Of a stretch of 64,000 nt of DNA, positions 9,663 to 21,072 are shown in pieces (positions within the stretch are counted from its first letter, which is position 1; each line of letters begins with the position of its first letter). The position numbers and the translations under genes are program-made. This DNA is from Schistosoma haematobium (lineage: Eukaryota; Platyhelminthes; Trematoda; Strigeidida; Schistosomatidae), in the NCBI RefSeq assembly GCF_000699445.3, contig NC_067198.1, forward strand, positions 7,748,801 to 7,812,800, in the 5' to 3' direction. The notes under the pieces were generated by a model, which ran no database searches, was not told where the DNA came from, and saw nothing but the letters and a program-made list of their open reading frames with translations.

Positions 9663-10329
9663 TATTTAACCAAATACAAATCTAACCGATCTGACTTGTA
9701 AGTAAAATCCGTTTGGTGTTATATCTTGAGGTAAGCGGAATCAAGTAACTATAAACACTCATATTCAACGGTGTAACTAAAATCAATATATCAAAAACAA
9801 TAGTTGCATTGGTATGATCACAGTGTGGTACGATATAAAACTAGTCATATATGGCGTACATTAGCCTTCCCTCCCGGGCCAATCACAGCATTATTTTGTC
9901 TGGTTTCTTCACAAATTAACTAGCTCTTTTTAATTTCCTAGAAGCATTTCAAACTAAAACATTTAGAAACTTGTTTTAACTGTTTAGAAATTCAATTTGG
10001 TTTACTAATATTTCTTTAAAATTCTCTATATATCGATTGTACACTAGTTAAGTTAGTCAGTCAGCTATGCACAACGAAAAACATAGACATAAGCGTATCA
10101 TTTCAAGCTGATGCATCACATCAGCACAATGAGGTGAAATTATCAAGCTAAGTGTTATAGTATTAAAAGAAATAGCGGTATTAGTACTGTTAAAAAATTA
10201 GTTGTGGACAGTATGATTCGAGAAGAAAGAATGAATTTCGCTGGAAAAAATGTAGATTATAATTTTGGAGATTGTGATAAATGAGGAGATAAACGGTAAG
10301 TACTTTCGTACGATTCAGAACTATTCTGA
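9663..10329 (+). other. Intron, nothing recognised
   Basis: AT-rich intronic sequence to the right of the target duplication. No coding or structured element is recognised. Confidence 0.45.
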
Positions 10330-10630
10330 ACTATATCACTCAGTGTCTTCAGACATTGGTCGAGATGACCGCTCATGCCCGAACCAGGTAGAATGCATCT
10401 ATCGACATATCTCAATCCAGCAGTGAATGACTATTAACTTATTCCACTCATTGATTTTTCTACGTTCAAGATTTTTTAAACCTTTTACTACACCAGCAAA
10501 CATAGGGAATCTACTTGCACTGTGGCTCGACATACATACAGTTCCCAACTATCTTAGTCGATGAAGATCCACAACCTTATCAACCAACTTATCTATTTAC
10601 CTAGCACTCTAACAATAGTGTTGTACCTAT
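10330..10630 (-). mobile_element. SR2-like RTE LINE 3' fragment (decayed)
   Basis: Two blocks align with the RTE element at 43.7-47.7 kb in the same orientation. The first is near 10340-10400 (CTCAGTGTCTTCAGACATTGG). The second is 10548-10610 (TCTTAGTCGATGAAGATCCACAACC and the following CTAGCACTCTAA), which corresponds to 44151-44215. It has no open frame. Confidence 0.55.
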
Positions 10631-10639
10631 TGACTTTTT

Positions 10640-12129
10640 TTTATCGATATGACCAATTTTTAATCTACTGAATTTTAGTTTTTAATTTTTATTTCATTTT
10701 AGAGCATTTATCGTGGGACTAATTAGAGTAATAGGTAATTTTAAATATTCCTATCGATTTTGCCTTTTCTCTGTTGCACTAAACTGTGGATTAACTGTTG
10801 AGATTTTATTGTATTACATCAGTAAATAGTGTAGAGTTTACTTGATATGATGAAGAACATGAAAAAGTGCCTTTTCATATTAAAATAACAAACATACACT
10901 GGAATGTAGTGGTAGTTAGAAATATAAGAGTTTTGGATAAAAAATATCTCATTTCATCTATGGGATGGGAACTTTGGAAAATTGTGTAAAATGTTGATTG
11001 TATGTCAACAATGTTAGGGTAAATTTAATAACATAATTACTTGAACTATTCCGTTGTTTCTATCGGTTTTTGAATTTTCGATCATTCTTTTTGCATACGT
11101 CCATCATGCTCATATTGCTATGATATAGCCATTTGTTCCAGGTTCTTTTTACAAAATAAATAGAATATGGGTGGCAGTTGAATCTGACATACTCTTTTCG
11201 TCTGAACGTTTAAAGCGATAGACATTAGTTTGCAATCTCGATGAGAACATTAATCCTAGAATTCAGGTACATCCGGTTGATGAGTCCTGAAGAGGACAAA
11301 ATGAGCATTCTTGATTCCACTGCTATTCACATTCCGTCTATTCTACTAACAATTAGGTTGAATACTTATATTATTCTTCTTTTCTACAATATATTTAACG
11401 ATACCAAGAAGAAATAAAAATGATTCTTATTTCCTCTTGAATACCTCAAAGCTCAGATCGTTTTTTATCGGTCAGTCAAGTACTTCTCAGAGTCAATTGG
11501 AAATACGGTACTATAAATACAAATGCAGTTAAAACAGTTAGATATTATTAAACAGCCCACTTAGAAAGCTATCGGATGTACAATAAAAATTCAAGAGTAA
11601 AAAAGAAATTATCAATTAACAAATCATTTTTCAAACTGAAAACTAATAAATAAGTATATTGTGATCACTTCACACTCAGTTTACTAGTCAAATGATCGTT
11701 TAAGTCATCTTTAAAATGTTAAAACAATCAGTTAAAAAACAAGACACTAACTGAGGTTAGCTGGAATATCAGTGTAAATCAAGGGAGCATTGGATAGCTG
11801 TTTCATTCTATTGCGCGAACTACGATCTCACACAACCAGTCATTGAGGTAAAGTCCCACTTGACATTCATTCATTATGAAGACTACCCCAGAAAAATATC
11901 ATAACACTGGACTATTATATAATTTAATAATATTAGCCCTTTATACTTGATACGAAATATATGCATCTGTTAAGCATGTTGACATTATAATACCATATGT
12001 GTTTCCCTCACTCGATAAATGCAGTCAGTTATATGCAACAAAGAACATGATACCTATGATCATCTGTTCAATCCGCCAAACCATATCAGCAGATTGGGGT
12101 GAGATTGTCAGCATAAATGCCAGAGGTTT
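10640..12129 (+). other. Intron, nothing recognised
   Basis: About 1.5 kb of AT-rich intron. A SINE-tail-like motif near 11785-11835 is too decayed to call. No gene is seen. Confidence 0.45.
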
Positions 12130-12430
12130 AAAAATACTAATAGTATCAGTGGTAATTGGAAAACAGTGTAATTGTAGAAGAAAGGATGGATTCGAGGGAT
12201 AGAAGTATATAATAATCTTAAGAGAAATTAAAGAGTGGATACATCTCTCCAATAGAGACGATATCTGAATCATGTCACTTAATGTCTTCAATTGCTGGTC
12301 ACGATTATCTGGTGGACTAGGTAGTATGAACCTATAAATATAATTCAGTTCAACAACGAATGACTTTATATACTGATATCACGTTTTGGTTTAGCTGCCA
12401 CTAGCTTTTTTCTAAAAAGACTCCTGTACC
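12130..12430 (-). mobile_element. SR2-like RTE 3'-end fragment
   Basis: 12268-12330 (CATGTCACTTAATGTCTTCAATTGCTGGTCACG) and 12380-12400 (ATCACGTTTTGGTTTAGCTGCC) align with 43925-43965 and 44038-44060 of the larger RTE element. The upstream AT-rich part resembles its 3' UTR. Confidence 0.6.
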
Positions 12431-12589
12431 AGTATACAAAGTACGTCATTGGATGAGACTGATTAGTCTTAGTCCATATATCCCTGCCCATGTTAGAAGA
12501 ACAAATTTATTTATGCCACTCATTTGTGTATTTACTTTGATAATAACAGCTTCATAGTCATCTTGTCATGATAAATTGTGCAAGTATTT

Positions 12590-12850
12590 CTGAAGATCAT
12601 GTACTTGTATCTGGATTGAACAACCGTGAAACGTAACAACACGAGAGTAAACTAACAAGATGAAAATCGCAATAGGAGGAATAGTAAAACTTAGTAACAT
12701 AGGAATTCTTAACAAGAAGTATATAGTTAAAGAGGGGTAAGTGATATCTTAACAAGTGAAGATATGTGATAATATGAAAATCCAAGATCCAAGGGAATAC
12801 AAAAAATAAATCCGTCTGCATTGTTGTAACCGATTTTGAGCCATGCTACT
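12590..12850 (-). mobile_element. Second SR2-like RTE 3'-end fragment
   Basis: The block ATTGTTGTAACCGATTTTGAGCCATGCTA near 12820-12848 matches 43908-43930 of the large RTE. The flank toward 12600 resembles its AT-rich 3' UTR. The adjacent ORF is a shadow, not a gene. Confidence 0.5.
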
Positions 12851-13135
12851 TAAAAGTATCCAACCATTTGTCACAATTATTGTGCTAACTTTAATTGAGA
12901 TGTCGTTACATTCCCCTAAAGCTCAAGCCAACGGTTAGTGAATTCATGCAATTTTTTCAACGTCCTCCTGTACCATCCAGGATTGTACATCAGTGTAGAT
13001 GGTGGATGACCTCTTGGAATAAATTTCCTGACCACCTAAATTATTGAACGTTTATATATTTACAAGTCCCACAGTTGATTTACGACATATAAATATTTTT
13101 TTTCTTGTTATTTGTATTTTCTTCAACAGTTTCAG

Positions 13136-13426
13136 GTGATCTAAACGATTATGTCGATCCACAAAATAAACCATATCAGTGCATTAAATTAATGCATCGT
13201 TATTATTCATTAAATAGTGAGCTATATGATACAATAAATCCACCATTCAATGATGGCTTTCACCATAGATTTCAAGGACTTATATCATGTTCTCAACAAC
13301 GCAATCGTGATTGGTCAGTACAATCGATTAACGGTACAAATCTGTTGTTACTTATCACAGATCCAATATTTGCTGAGTGCGAAAAGATAACACTCATTAA
13401 ACGTTTACGCCGTGATCCTGTAAAAG
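13136..13426 (+). CDS. CACNA2D-like: Alpha-2/delta exon (NGTNLLLLITD block)
   Basis: A 291-bp exon follows the acceptor TTTCAG and precedes the donor GTTAGT. It enters in phase 1, completing a Gly codon, and leaves in phase 1. It encodes a Cys-containing extracellular segment with YVDPQNKPYQCI, then LISCSQQRNRDWSVQ and INGTNLLLLITDPIF-AECEK. Alpha-2/delta proteins have the same order: a Cys, an aromatic block, N/G-TNL plus a hydrophobic strand, and a C-x-x-C/E region before a DGP-x-C motif. An alternative acceptor six bases upstream (CAACAG) would add two residues in frame. N-glycosylation is possible at NGT. Confidence 0.82.
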
Positions 13427-14334
13427 GTTAGTTATAAAAAAAGTAAGAAAACGATTTTAAAAATTTGCCTTAATTAGAAATTTGTGTTTGAGAGGATAGA
13501 TAGACTGTAGCCAGAATTGGTATCTAGGAGGCGTGTTTTGCCCCATTCGAGACTAGTCAAGTGGATACACCTTCATCCGAGTATTTTTGTGTTCACATTT
13601 GGACATGAATCAATCACATTTTGACTTTAAAAGTGTGTCTATTTTTACCTTTTTGATGCAAGTATTTAACACCCACATAGACAAAATCGGGAATTATGTG
13701 TTTTATTGACCTTTGGTACCCAATGGAAATGACGTCAGGTATGTTAGGGATTTGATTTACGGCTTTTTAGTGCCCAAATACCATGGTATCTTGTGAACTA
13801 CTACACGTGAGTCCTATCATTGTCAACTGACCTTGGGGAGTAATGGCTTAATTAAATGACTTGCCAGACGAACCCTGTTAGTCATTACATTACACATTGA
13901 AAATTAAGTGTACTGATGGTCCAAGAAACAGCTTTCATAAATTGTCACTTTTTTATTTTTCTCGCTACCTGACCACGTCTGTTCATCAGTGATCCTATAA
14001 TGATTGCTATATACAAATAATCTAGTTATCCATTAAAAACAAGACAAGTATACAATCTTTATATTAAAAAATCCTTCATTATGAGCCTAGATGACATGGA
14101 TGTAGATTAATTCTGAAAAAAAACAAAGCGTTAAAAGCATGATTTATGCAGCTAATTATCTATAGATTAACTTGATAGATATCCTGGAAGAAACAACTGA
14201 AAATTACATTCCAAACTGGAAGAAGACTTATCATCTTAAGTTATGTATTACTAAATATGACAAAAATTGACAGTTATCCATAGCAAGCAATCGATTGAGG
14301 GTTGAACAAGATCATGGATTGATTAAATTGGATA
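13427..14334 (+). other. Intron, nothing recognised
   Basis: AT-rich intron start after the donor at 13427. No coding element is recognised. Confidence 0.45.
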
Positions 14335-14540
14335 TTAACATCGTCGGATGCCGGCTTAGTGATCTGAAAGTTGAGAGTTTTCACCCGAAACTAAAAGTCA
14401 TGGGTTCGAGTCCCGCGTGAAGGATCGTGAACGCGCACTGATTATACTAGTACGAAATAGATGTCCAATGCTTTCAAGTTTCAATGGTGGTCTAACTTAG
14501 ATCGGCTCGTGATTTCAACTGTGAAAATTAATTAACTAAC
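14335..14540 (+). mobile_element. tRNA-derived SINE (Sm-alpha-like)
   Basis: The sequence has GGATGCCGGCTTAGTGATCTGA (A-box region), then ATGGGTTCGAGTCCCGCG (canonical B box). The tail reads TACTAGTACGAAATAGATGT and CAATGGTGGTCTAACTT, shared with the 2.4-kb SINE. It is sense-oriented in the intron. Confidence 0.78.
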
Positions 14541-14700
14541 TGGAACTCAGATAAGAATGAAGGAAGGAATAGAAATCTGTACTGAGTGATGTGAATCAAA
14601 ACATTGTTACGTAACTGGCTGTTGAACGTGTTATCATCAAATAATCAGAAGAAAATTAATCGTAATATGTTTTAGGATACATAAACTTTTTATTATTTTA

Positions 14701-15308
14701 GGAGACTAATTTATGGACGAGCCAATCAGGAGCGTTTTAGAGATTTCAAGGTCACGGCGCCAACTTTAGTGCTTAATGCTAACGTACGATCGTTTCACAT
14801 GAAATTTTGTACAAAACGTGATAATTGAGCGGCTATAACAAATAAAACGACTATAATTTGTGGACGAATCAATCAGGTATACGATAACAGACCTCGGATT
14901 TTGGCGCGAAAGCCTTTCATCCATTTGGCTAAATAGATTTCTGGCATTATAGCCAATGCCAGTTCGTGATGAAAACCCTATATATAATTTCTAACTAAGG
15001 CAAATTATTACAATTATTGCGAACTGGATAATAAAAGCACCAGTAACACTGGCTGCAGCCAGGTACTATAATATATACGGATGATCGGAAAGCGTACAAA
15101 CTCCTACATATACTCGGTTATGTGCATTATTGTTATCCACAAGTGGCATTTTGTGTACTCAACAACCGGAGTGCACACTAACAATATTGAAGCTATGTGG
15201 TCGAGGCTGAAAGAGTTTTTGCGACCTTATGTCAATAAATATGTACTTTTTAAACGATGGTTGTGGCAGTTTTCCAACCTTCAGCCCCATATAGTAGAAC
15301 TTTCTTAG
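14701..15308 (+). pseudogene. Merlin DNA transposon with transposase 3' end
   Basis: From TTTATGGACGAGCCAATCAGG the segment aligns with 19150 onward. It then jumps, through an internal deletion, to the C-terminal transposase region. The frame 15081-15308 includes TGVHTNNIEAMWSRLKEF, the conserved HTxxIExxWxxxK signature of Merlin/IS1595-type DDE transposases, and runs to a stop. Merlin enzymes excise and insert DNA by cut-and-paste. The N-terminal zinc-binding region and the catalytic core are missing, so the copy is dead. Similar sequences TGGACGAGCCAATCAGG and TGGACGAATCAATCAGG occur twice near the left end. Confidence 0.72.
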
Positions 15309-15309
15309 G

Positions 15310-16110
15310 GTTGACGTTAAAATTTACAACTTTTGTATTAGCTGACAGTTTTTCTTCAACTGTAGGTATGGTTCCCTTGCTTTGGCGAACCATGAATTCA
15401 AAAACCCGTCATATTCTCCTTGCTTATCAGTGATGCTGTCTATTTATGGAAAGGTTTTTACCTCTTTCAGAGCTTCTCTATCAGGTGTGATTTGGTTGTT
15501 GCACGCTGTGTTGTATCTTGGGGTCTTGCTTTTCTCATGTGAATGTTGAGGCCTGTTGTTGTAGAAGCCGCTGCTACATCGTATGTCTTCATCTACATTT
15601 GTTTCTGTGTGTAGGGTAGAACGACCGAGTCACTGGATGAGTCCACGCAGCTAACTGCGTCCAAGATATCCACTATGTTTTATTCTACTTCTGAGTTGTG
15701 GGGGTTCAGTCAAAAGCTAGGAGAACAAAAAATGATGAGAGTAGAGAGCCTTGTCTGACATAAATCTTGGTACGGAACGCATTTGTGAGCTGTTCTTTTT
15801 GGACGACTTTGAAATTTAGTACATCTCAGCAGTTTAGTACGATGATGACGATCTTGTCAGGTATCCCATAACGTGAAAGAGGGTTCTTTGAATTTCTTTT
15901 AGCCACACTGTCGAATGACTTCTCATAAACAGGGAAGTTGATGTAAAACTATGAGTTCCATTGAAACGACTTCTCAACAATGATTCGATGTGTCACGATT
16001 TATTCGGAACATGATCTATATTTGCGAAATCCAACTTGTTGGTCTCGAAGTTGGGTGTCCTGTGAATCATTTATTAATTCGGAAACACTCTGTTGAGAAC
16101 TTTTCCTGAC
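15310..16110 (-). pseudogene. RTE LINE reverse transcriptase fragment (Perere-3/SR3-like)
   Basis: The minus strand, read across frames, shows RT blocks in order. First is a QLRDQQVGFRKYRSC-like finger motif (near 16060-16020). Next comes a YINFPVYEKSFDSV-like motif A block (near 15950). A VRQGSLLS-type motif B lies near 15750. A remnant of the DLD-FADD region lies near 15650. Further C-terminal blocks with a TTGLNIH-type motif follow. There are several frameshifts and stops. The family assignment follows the remembered block order of schistosome RTE elements. It abuts the Merlin fragment in the third alpha-2/delta intron, antisense to the gene. Confidence 0.7.
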
Positions 16111-16838
16111 ACTGAGAGTAATTTGATGTCTCATTTATCACATAATCCTGATTATGTCATTTTCCTACGTAATTACTTATTTTTATCATGATTTATAATT
16201 ATAACTTCATCATCTCCCTAAGTTTATGTTAACCAGTTTTCGACACGTAAATATGACCTCCATATTAGCCACTATTGTTAAATATCGCAGTTCACGTATT
16301 TCACCCCATCTTTTAATATTCTCCTCTACTTCGGGTGCTCCCATTACAACCTCACCTCATCATTCTTTCTTCTCGAAGCATATTACCTGTTCGTACCGTT
16401 CTTTACTACTACTGATACTGCTACTAATAATATTATTAGTACTATTAGTACTGATAGTGGTGCAGACCACCAATGTTGGTGGTCTATTCGGGTTGATTGG
16501 GAATAACGTGACCTTCTGACTTACGTTGTGAAGTCACACCTCAATATTAATACCCAACCTGGCTTGCTGTATCTTGATAACAAGATGGATCGGCTTTGCT
16601 AGTGACAAATATTATATAATACTACTGCTAAAGCAGAATGTATTAGTAATTACAGATTGAAGAAATACAGATAAGGGTCATTGCTGCATGCACCTGTCCG
16701 TGGCGTGTATTCGGTCGGTGTGGATTGATCAGGCTTGACCTCGGCGGTATTCAATACGCTGTTCAATATTCAGTGATCTCTTGTCTAACATAGAAACTGT
16801 TCAGTTAGGGCTCAGGGAAATTTCGCTAACCCTTCAGT

Positions 16839-16841
<3 letters not shown>
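16111..16841 (+). other. Intron, nothing recognised
   Basis: A low-complexity ACT/ATT tract lies near 16420-16460. The ORF at 16226-16519 is composed largely of this hydrophobic low-complexity run and is not called. Confidence 0.45.

Positions 16842-16881
<40 letters not shown>
16842..16881. repeat. (TAA)13 microsatellite
   Basis: Uninterrupted TAA repeat ending about 125 bp upstream of the last alpha-2/delta exon. Confidence 0.95.
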
Positions 16882-17007
16882 CGTAACGATGATTTCCCTT
16901 ATTGAGACTACTGCCATACAGTAAACTCCATTCCATGATGACATATATATCTTCACTATGTACTTTTAAAAATCACCTCAGTCAAATCAATGTTGATCTT
17001 CTTCCAG

Positions 17008-17195
17008 ATGTCGGTCCAGATGTTTGTGAAACTTCCCGTGTTCCGCGCTATCGTAGACAATCACAAAAGTGGACTTTAGTTCCGAATGATGAGGATAATC
17101 CACTTCATTGTTCCAGTACAGATAGATTACAGATTTCATTATATATGATCATGATTTTGAATGTTTTTTCTTTCATTGTATTATTAGTTATTTAG
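17008..17195 (+). CDS. CACNA2D-like: Alpha-2/delta terminal exon
   Basis: The acceptor CTTCTTCCAG precedes 17008. The G carried from the previous exon plus AT gives D, and the frame continues V-G-P-D-V-C-E-T-S-R-V-PRYRR. This matches the DGP-x-x-C-x-x-x-x-RPRYRR block near the end of alpha-2/delta proteins. About 20 hydrophobic residues (LQISLYMIMILNVFSFIVLL) end the protein at the stop 17193-17195. In the family this tail serves as a membrane anchor or GPI-attachment signal. The region between PRYRR and the tail is hydrophilic and has one further Cys. Confidence 0.82.
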
Positions 17196-18729
17196 TTTAT
17201 TGATATCAGAAACACTTCCTAAATCGAATGTACACGATTACTGGGGTTGAGATTTTGTAAAACGTTTTGTTCTACTTACTATTAGTCAGTAGTACAACAA
17301 GAAGAGCAAAACATATCGGATTGATGGTCATGGGTTTGTCTACATAATTGTGTGCCATCATATTATGCAAAACCAATGTTATTTAAAATAATAATGATAT
17401 AATTTATTCTAGATTGTTATTCCATTATAATCTTGTGTTTTATCTACGTATCTTGATCTGATAGTTCCTCGATATACGTTACCATTTATTAACCGAGATA
17501 CAAGTAATCCATCTACTGAGTAAATTTTTTCATGCATATGTAATGTTTTGGTAATTCTGTATTTTATTATCACAGTCAAATAAACTCTAGACAATTTAAC
17601 ATGGGAATTTGAAGCCGAAGTTCCTTTTTTTCCAAATGTTTAGTTTAAGATAGAAAAACTACTGATCAATAAGCTTATCTTATTGCACTGTATTTCAGTT
17701 TCATACATAGTTTACTGAACACACACTGCAATAGTAATTGAATTCTTATTATACAGAATTTCTTTGTCATAAATTAGGGATAGTTATAAGAATTGTGAGT
17801 TATGTGAGATCGGTTGCTATTCGTGAATATGGTCACTTGATGATTACATTACTGATGTGATGTTCAACAAGGAAGCGATATCAGAAAGCAGAATAACTGG
17901 TTGACAAAATAAAAGTTGTATTATACTTATTTTATAATTATAATATAATTATAAAGTAGAATATTTTAAAAAAAAGGACAGAAATTCATTTAAGACATAG
18001 GTGCTTTTTGGATTCACATTTCATAAGTCATAAACCGACATATGAAAATTAAAATGTTACTATCAAGTTGATTGATTAGCAACTATATTACCAGTCATTT
18101 GAATTATCTGACTGAAAGTGAAATGAATGAGAATAAGTCGACTGCGATAGTTTATCGATGCATATATTTCAGTCAAGTCAAAACAGTCTTAAAATAAAGA
18201 TAGCGGAAGTAGGATAATATATTGCAATCAATGGGGGGAAAATGAATTACACTTCATATAAAAAATGAAGAATAGCGTTTAAAATGTAAACAGCACGAAA
18301 AAAAGATTTAGGTTAGATAAATGAATCATGACAAATTATCTAGTAGAAGAACAGAACTGAGTGATGACATCTGATTAAATCGAACAACAGGGATGGACTG
18401 CATTGCTAGCAAATTCAGAGTTTGTAAATTAATCCAATGCCACATCGAGAATAAAGCACAAACAGCAAGAAGAAAACCTCGAGATAAATAAAAAACTGAC
18501 AGATAATTTGAGGCATTCCATCATGTGAATTTGACTTGCATAGAGACTATGATACATATTTCGATTTTCATATTAGAATACATAGGTAAATATGCATTGA
18601 TATGTGTAATTAACATGTGTTTCATCTGTGCTTGATTCACCTGCTAAACAATCAAATGGAAAATATTCATCTGCCTCATACGCATTAGGATACTCTTAAC
18701 TTGATTTGAATTCGCTGCCTGTGCAAACT
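17196..18729 (+). other. Presumed 3' UTR and intergenic region
   Basis: AT-rich sequence after the alpha-2/delta stop. No exon or mobile element is recognised; a poly(A) site cannot be fixed. Confidence 0.4.
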
Positions 18730-19125
18730 TCATATCTGGATAAACTGGTTCTCTGACTGCTTTGGGAAAATTTCCTATTCCCTTTGATCCTTTATACCGC
18801 TCACTAGAACTCTACTTATTATACGTGTGTTGTGAGAATATCCAACAGCTGATACAATAACATCAGAAATGTGACTATAATTCGACTTATTCGGAACATA
18901 TATGTCACTTTCATTAGGAATATCACTGGAAATAGATCCAATGTGAGGACAAATGACATTTGATATGACGTCAGGATCTGAGTCTTCTGAAATAATTTCC
19001 TCAAATTTATTAGGAATTTCACTAAAGAATAATGAATCCTTGGAAAAATCAGCATCCATCCAACCTGCATCAGGTTTTTGATCATGATTTGATTGTCTCA
19101 CAAGGATTCTGGGTTTCATTTAACT
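18730..19125 (-). pseudogene. Gag C-terminal fragment of the 166-bp-LTR family
   Basis: The minus-strand frame (18775-19119, M at 19119) contains SNHDQKPDAG-like sequence followed by repeated acidic N/S/P-D motifs such as SEIPNKFEEIISEDSDPD. The same string type (NEIPSKPEEN, SEPNHDQNPD) ends the gag of the element at 22.6-23.7 kb on the plus strand. It is therefore an inverted, truncated relative. It ends 12 bases or so before the Merlin copy. Confidence 0.55.
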
Positions 19126-19136
19126 CTGGACTGCGG

Positions 19137-20030
19137 TGGTATTATCATTTATGAACGAGCGAATCGAAAGCACTTGAGGGGTTCCAAGGTTACGGCGTCA
19201 ATTTCATTGCCTGATGGTCAAGTACGGTCGATTTAAAGCGCATTTTGAAGAAGACGTGATAATTGAACGGCTACAACAAATGAGATTTCTAGGAGGTTTA
19301 TTTATTTGTGATTGCGGTAATCAACTGACTGTTGGACCTTGTACAGATAACTGTGATGATGTGTTTCGATGTTACTTATGTTGTAGGAAGACTGCGGTGT
19401 TTGAATGAATTAATGATCCCTTTGTACTTGTTGCATGCTTGATTTCGAATTCTAAGTACAGTACATTCGTTCGTGCTTATCTAGTACTTCTTGATCCGAC
19501 TACGTTATTTCTGGGATTCCTAGTTCATACTATAATTCAAGTACTCCTGAATATTACAAAGACCTCTACTAGGATGGGAACTTTTAGCGCTCGATCGAAA
19601 CTGAGACCAATGCAAGTTTTTTTAATTGTTGCGAACTGGATAGTATAATATATAACTAGACGAAACAGTAGTAAGAAAACGGAAATCCAAGAGAGGACGT
19701 AGCATTAAGGAAGACTGTAATATTAGCACTTCCATTAATATTCCTCACAGGCCCTTGGAATATATGACAGGTCTTCTCAAAAGGAACACTTTCAACGGGT
19801 CAGAAACCGACAGGTAACGACGATAATAACAATTATACGGGAATATGTGCAGCCGGGTACTACGATATTTACGGATGGTCAGAGAATGTATAAATGCCTC
19901 CGTAGACTTGGTTATGTGCATCATGTCGTTATTAACAGGCGCCATTTTATGAACCCAACAACTGGAGTGTACACTAAAAATATTGAAACTATGTGGTCGA
20001 GATTGAAAGAGTTTTTGTGACCTTATCATG
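19137..20030 (+). pseudogene. Merlin transposon copy, split by a solo LTR
   Basis: This is the longer of two Merlin copies. The frame from 19214 has an N-terminal zinc-binding region with FICDCGNQLTVGPC and FRCYLCCRKT, typical of Merlin/IS1595 transposases. It is interrupted at 19393 by a 166-bp LTR. It continues from 19559 in matching register with TSTRMGTFSARSKL-like sequence, then INRRHFMNPTTGVYT and NIETMWSRLKEF near 19930-20020, the family C-terminal signature. The region 15010-15240 aligns with 19625-20025. Frame breaks and the LTR make it inactive. The terminal inverted repeats are not securely readable. Confidence 0.72.
19393..19558 (+). mobile_element. Solo LTR, 166 bp, with AAGAC target duplication
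   Basis: Aligns end to end with 22597-22762 (also 166 bp). It starts TGCGGTGTTTG and ends ATTACA. It is flanked by AAGAC at 19388-19392 and 19559-19563. Removing the LTR and one AAGAC restores the zinc-binding frame of the Merlin transposase, which confirms the boundaries. Confidence 0.88.
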
Positions 20031-20039
20031 GCTCCAGAG

Positions 20040-20359
20040 GCCGACTATTCTGTAGCCATATGGATGAGTTCTTCTGCCGTATGCATTTCGATTTTAGAAC
20101 CTCCGAACCTTTTTTCTAACCTTCACAAGTTTTTGAACCACGTATAAGAAGTGTATCCACTTTCTTTCTTTGGTTTTGTATAATATATTATTACTCTATA
20201 TTGACTGTTATCTGATTGGCTAATATTTCACAAGGTGATCCATAAGCTATAGTCTCGCGAAATTCAGCATCGCTTGCAGCAAAACGAATAGTATTAATAC
20301 AAACTGCCTGTATTTGTCCAAACATAACACATTTAAATCATTACGATACACACATGAAT
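20040..20359. other. No gene recognised
   Basis: Between the Merlin copy and the next LTR; nothing supported. Confidence 0.4.
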
Positions 20360-20785
20360 TGTAGTGTCAGTTATTATGGCAAGCCCATATACCTTTATTC
20401 TAACTTCCGGACATCCTATTTTATTCATTTTACTTGAGCCATATTTTGACCTTGTCAATTATTCGCTTATTAGCCTTGACTGTTTTCACATGAGCGTATA
20501 TGTGTGTACACTTCATGTCCCATGACTCATTGTATGTCTGTAGCTTATTTTGTCTGCCTATAAATACTGAGTAACGCTTAATTAAAATGGAGTTGGCTTC
20601 ACAGCCATCCTCCCTGTGCGTCACTTTGCTTGGCTCTGTTTCATTCACTTCATATACAAAATATATGTATTCAAATGCCATTCTCGTTAATCGACTTATT
20701 TAATTCCGTTATGGACTAACGCGATCTAAGTCGACGATGATATACGAAAATAGGTGATAACAATCATTCGTACAATCTAAATAGG
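20360..20785 (+). repeat. 5' LTR of the old CsRn1-like element
   Basis: Starts TGTAGTGTC and aligns with 641-1062. It includes TGACTGTTTTCACATGAGCG and a TATA-like CTATAAATACT motif. The 3' edge is approximate. Confidence 0.6.
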
Positions 20786-21072
20786 AGTCAGATCAACAGG
20801 TCACAAAAAGTTACATGGGTGAATCTTACTTCGCAACTTCTCAATGAATGGTTGTCTGAATAACCGTAATTACTCACTGGACTGAGACGACTTAGTTAAG
20901 TAGTCGAATTCCTGGTGTTCTGAAGAATCATTTAACTTTTTCTCTTTTACCGCATTCAAAATTTAGCGACCTACGTACACACCACGCACTCACTGTAGCT
21001 AGTCTTGGAAGCAAGCTAGATGTATTACAATAATTAATTTCCAATCTCACATCTCAAGGTTCGCGATCTAGT

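Larger units (their letters stand above)
1361..17195 (+). other. CACNA2D-like: Calcium channel alpha-2/delta subunit gene, 3' part
   Basis: Gene-level entry. Recognised exons are 1361-1431, 4109-4245, 13136-13426 and 17008-17195. All have AG acceptors, and internal donors are GT. Splice phases chain correctly (2, 1, 1), so one reading frame runs from the first exon to the stop at 17193-17195. The conceptual product resembles the extracellular C-terminal half (delta portion) of alpha-2/delta proteins: a Q-F-L-G-H-I-D block, a DYDFEGTC block (DYQAVC-like in relatives), a TNLLLLITD block, PRYRR and a hydrophobic C-terminal tail. Known role: auxiliary membrane-anchored subunit that promotes trafficking and gating of CaV1/CaV2 channels. 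The N-terminal von Willebrand A and Cache regions would lie left of the window. Introns 1, 2 and 3 are about 2.7, 8.9 and 3.6 kb and are loaded with transposons. Family assignment is by remembered motif similarity; gene number within the fluke paralogues is unknown. Confidence 0.78.
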
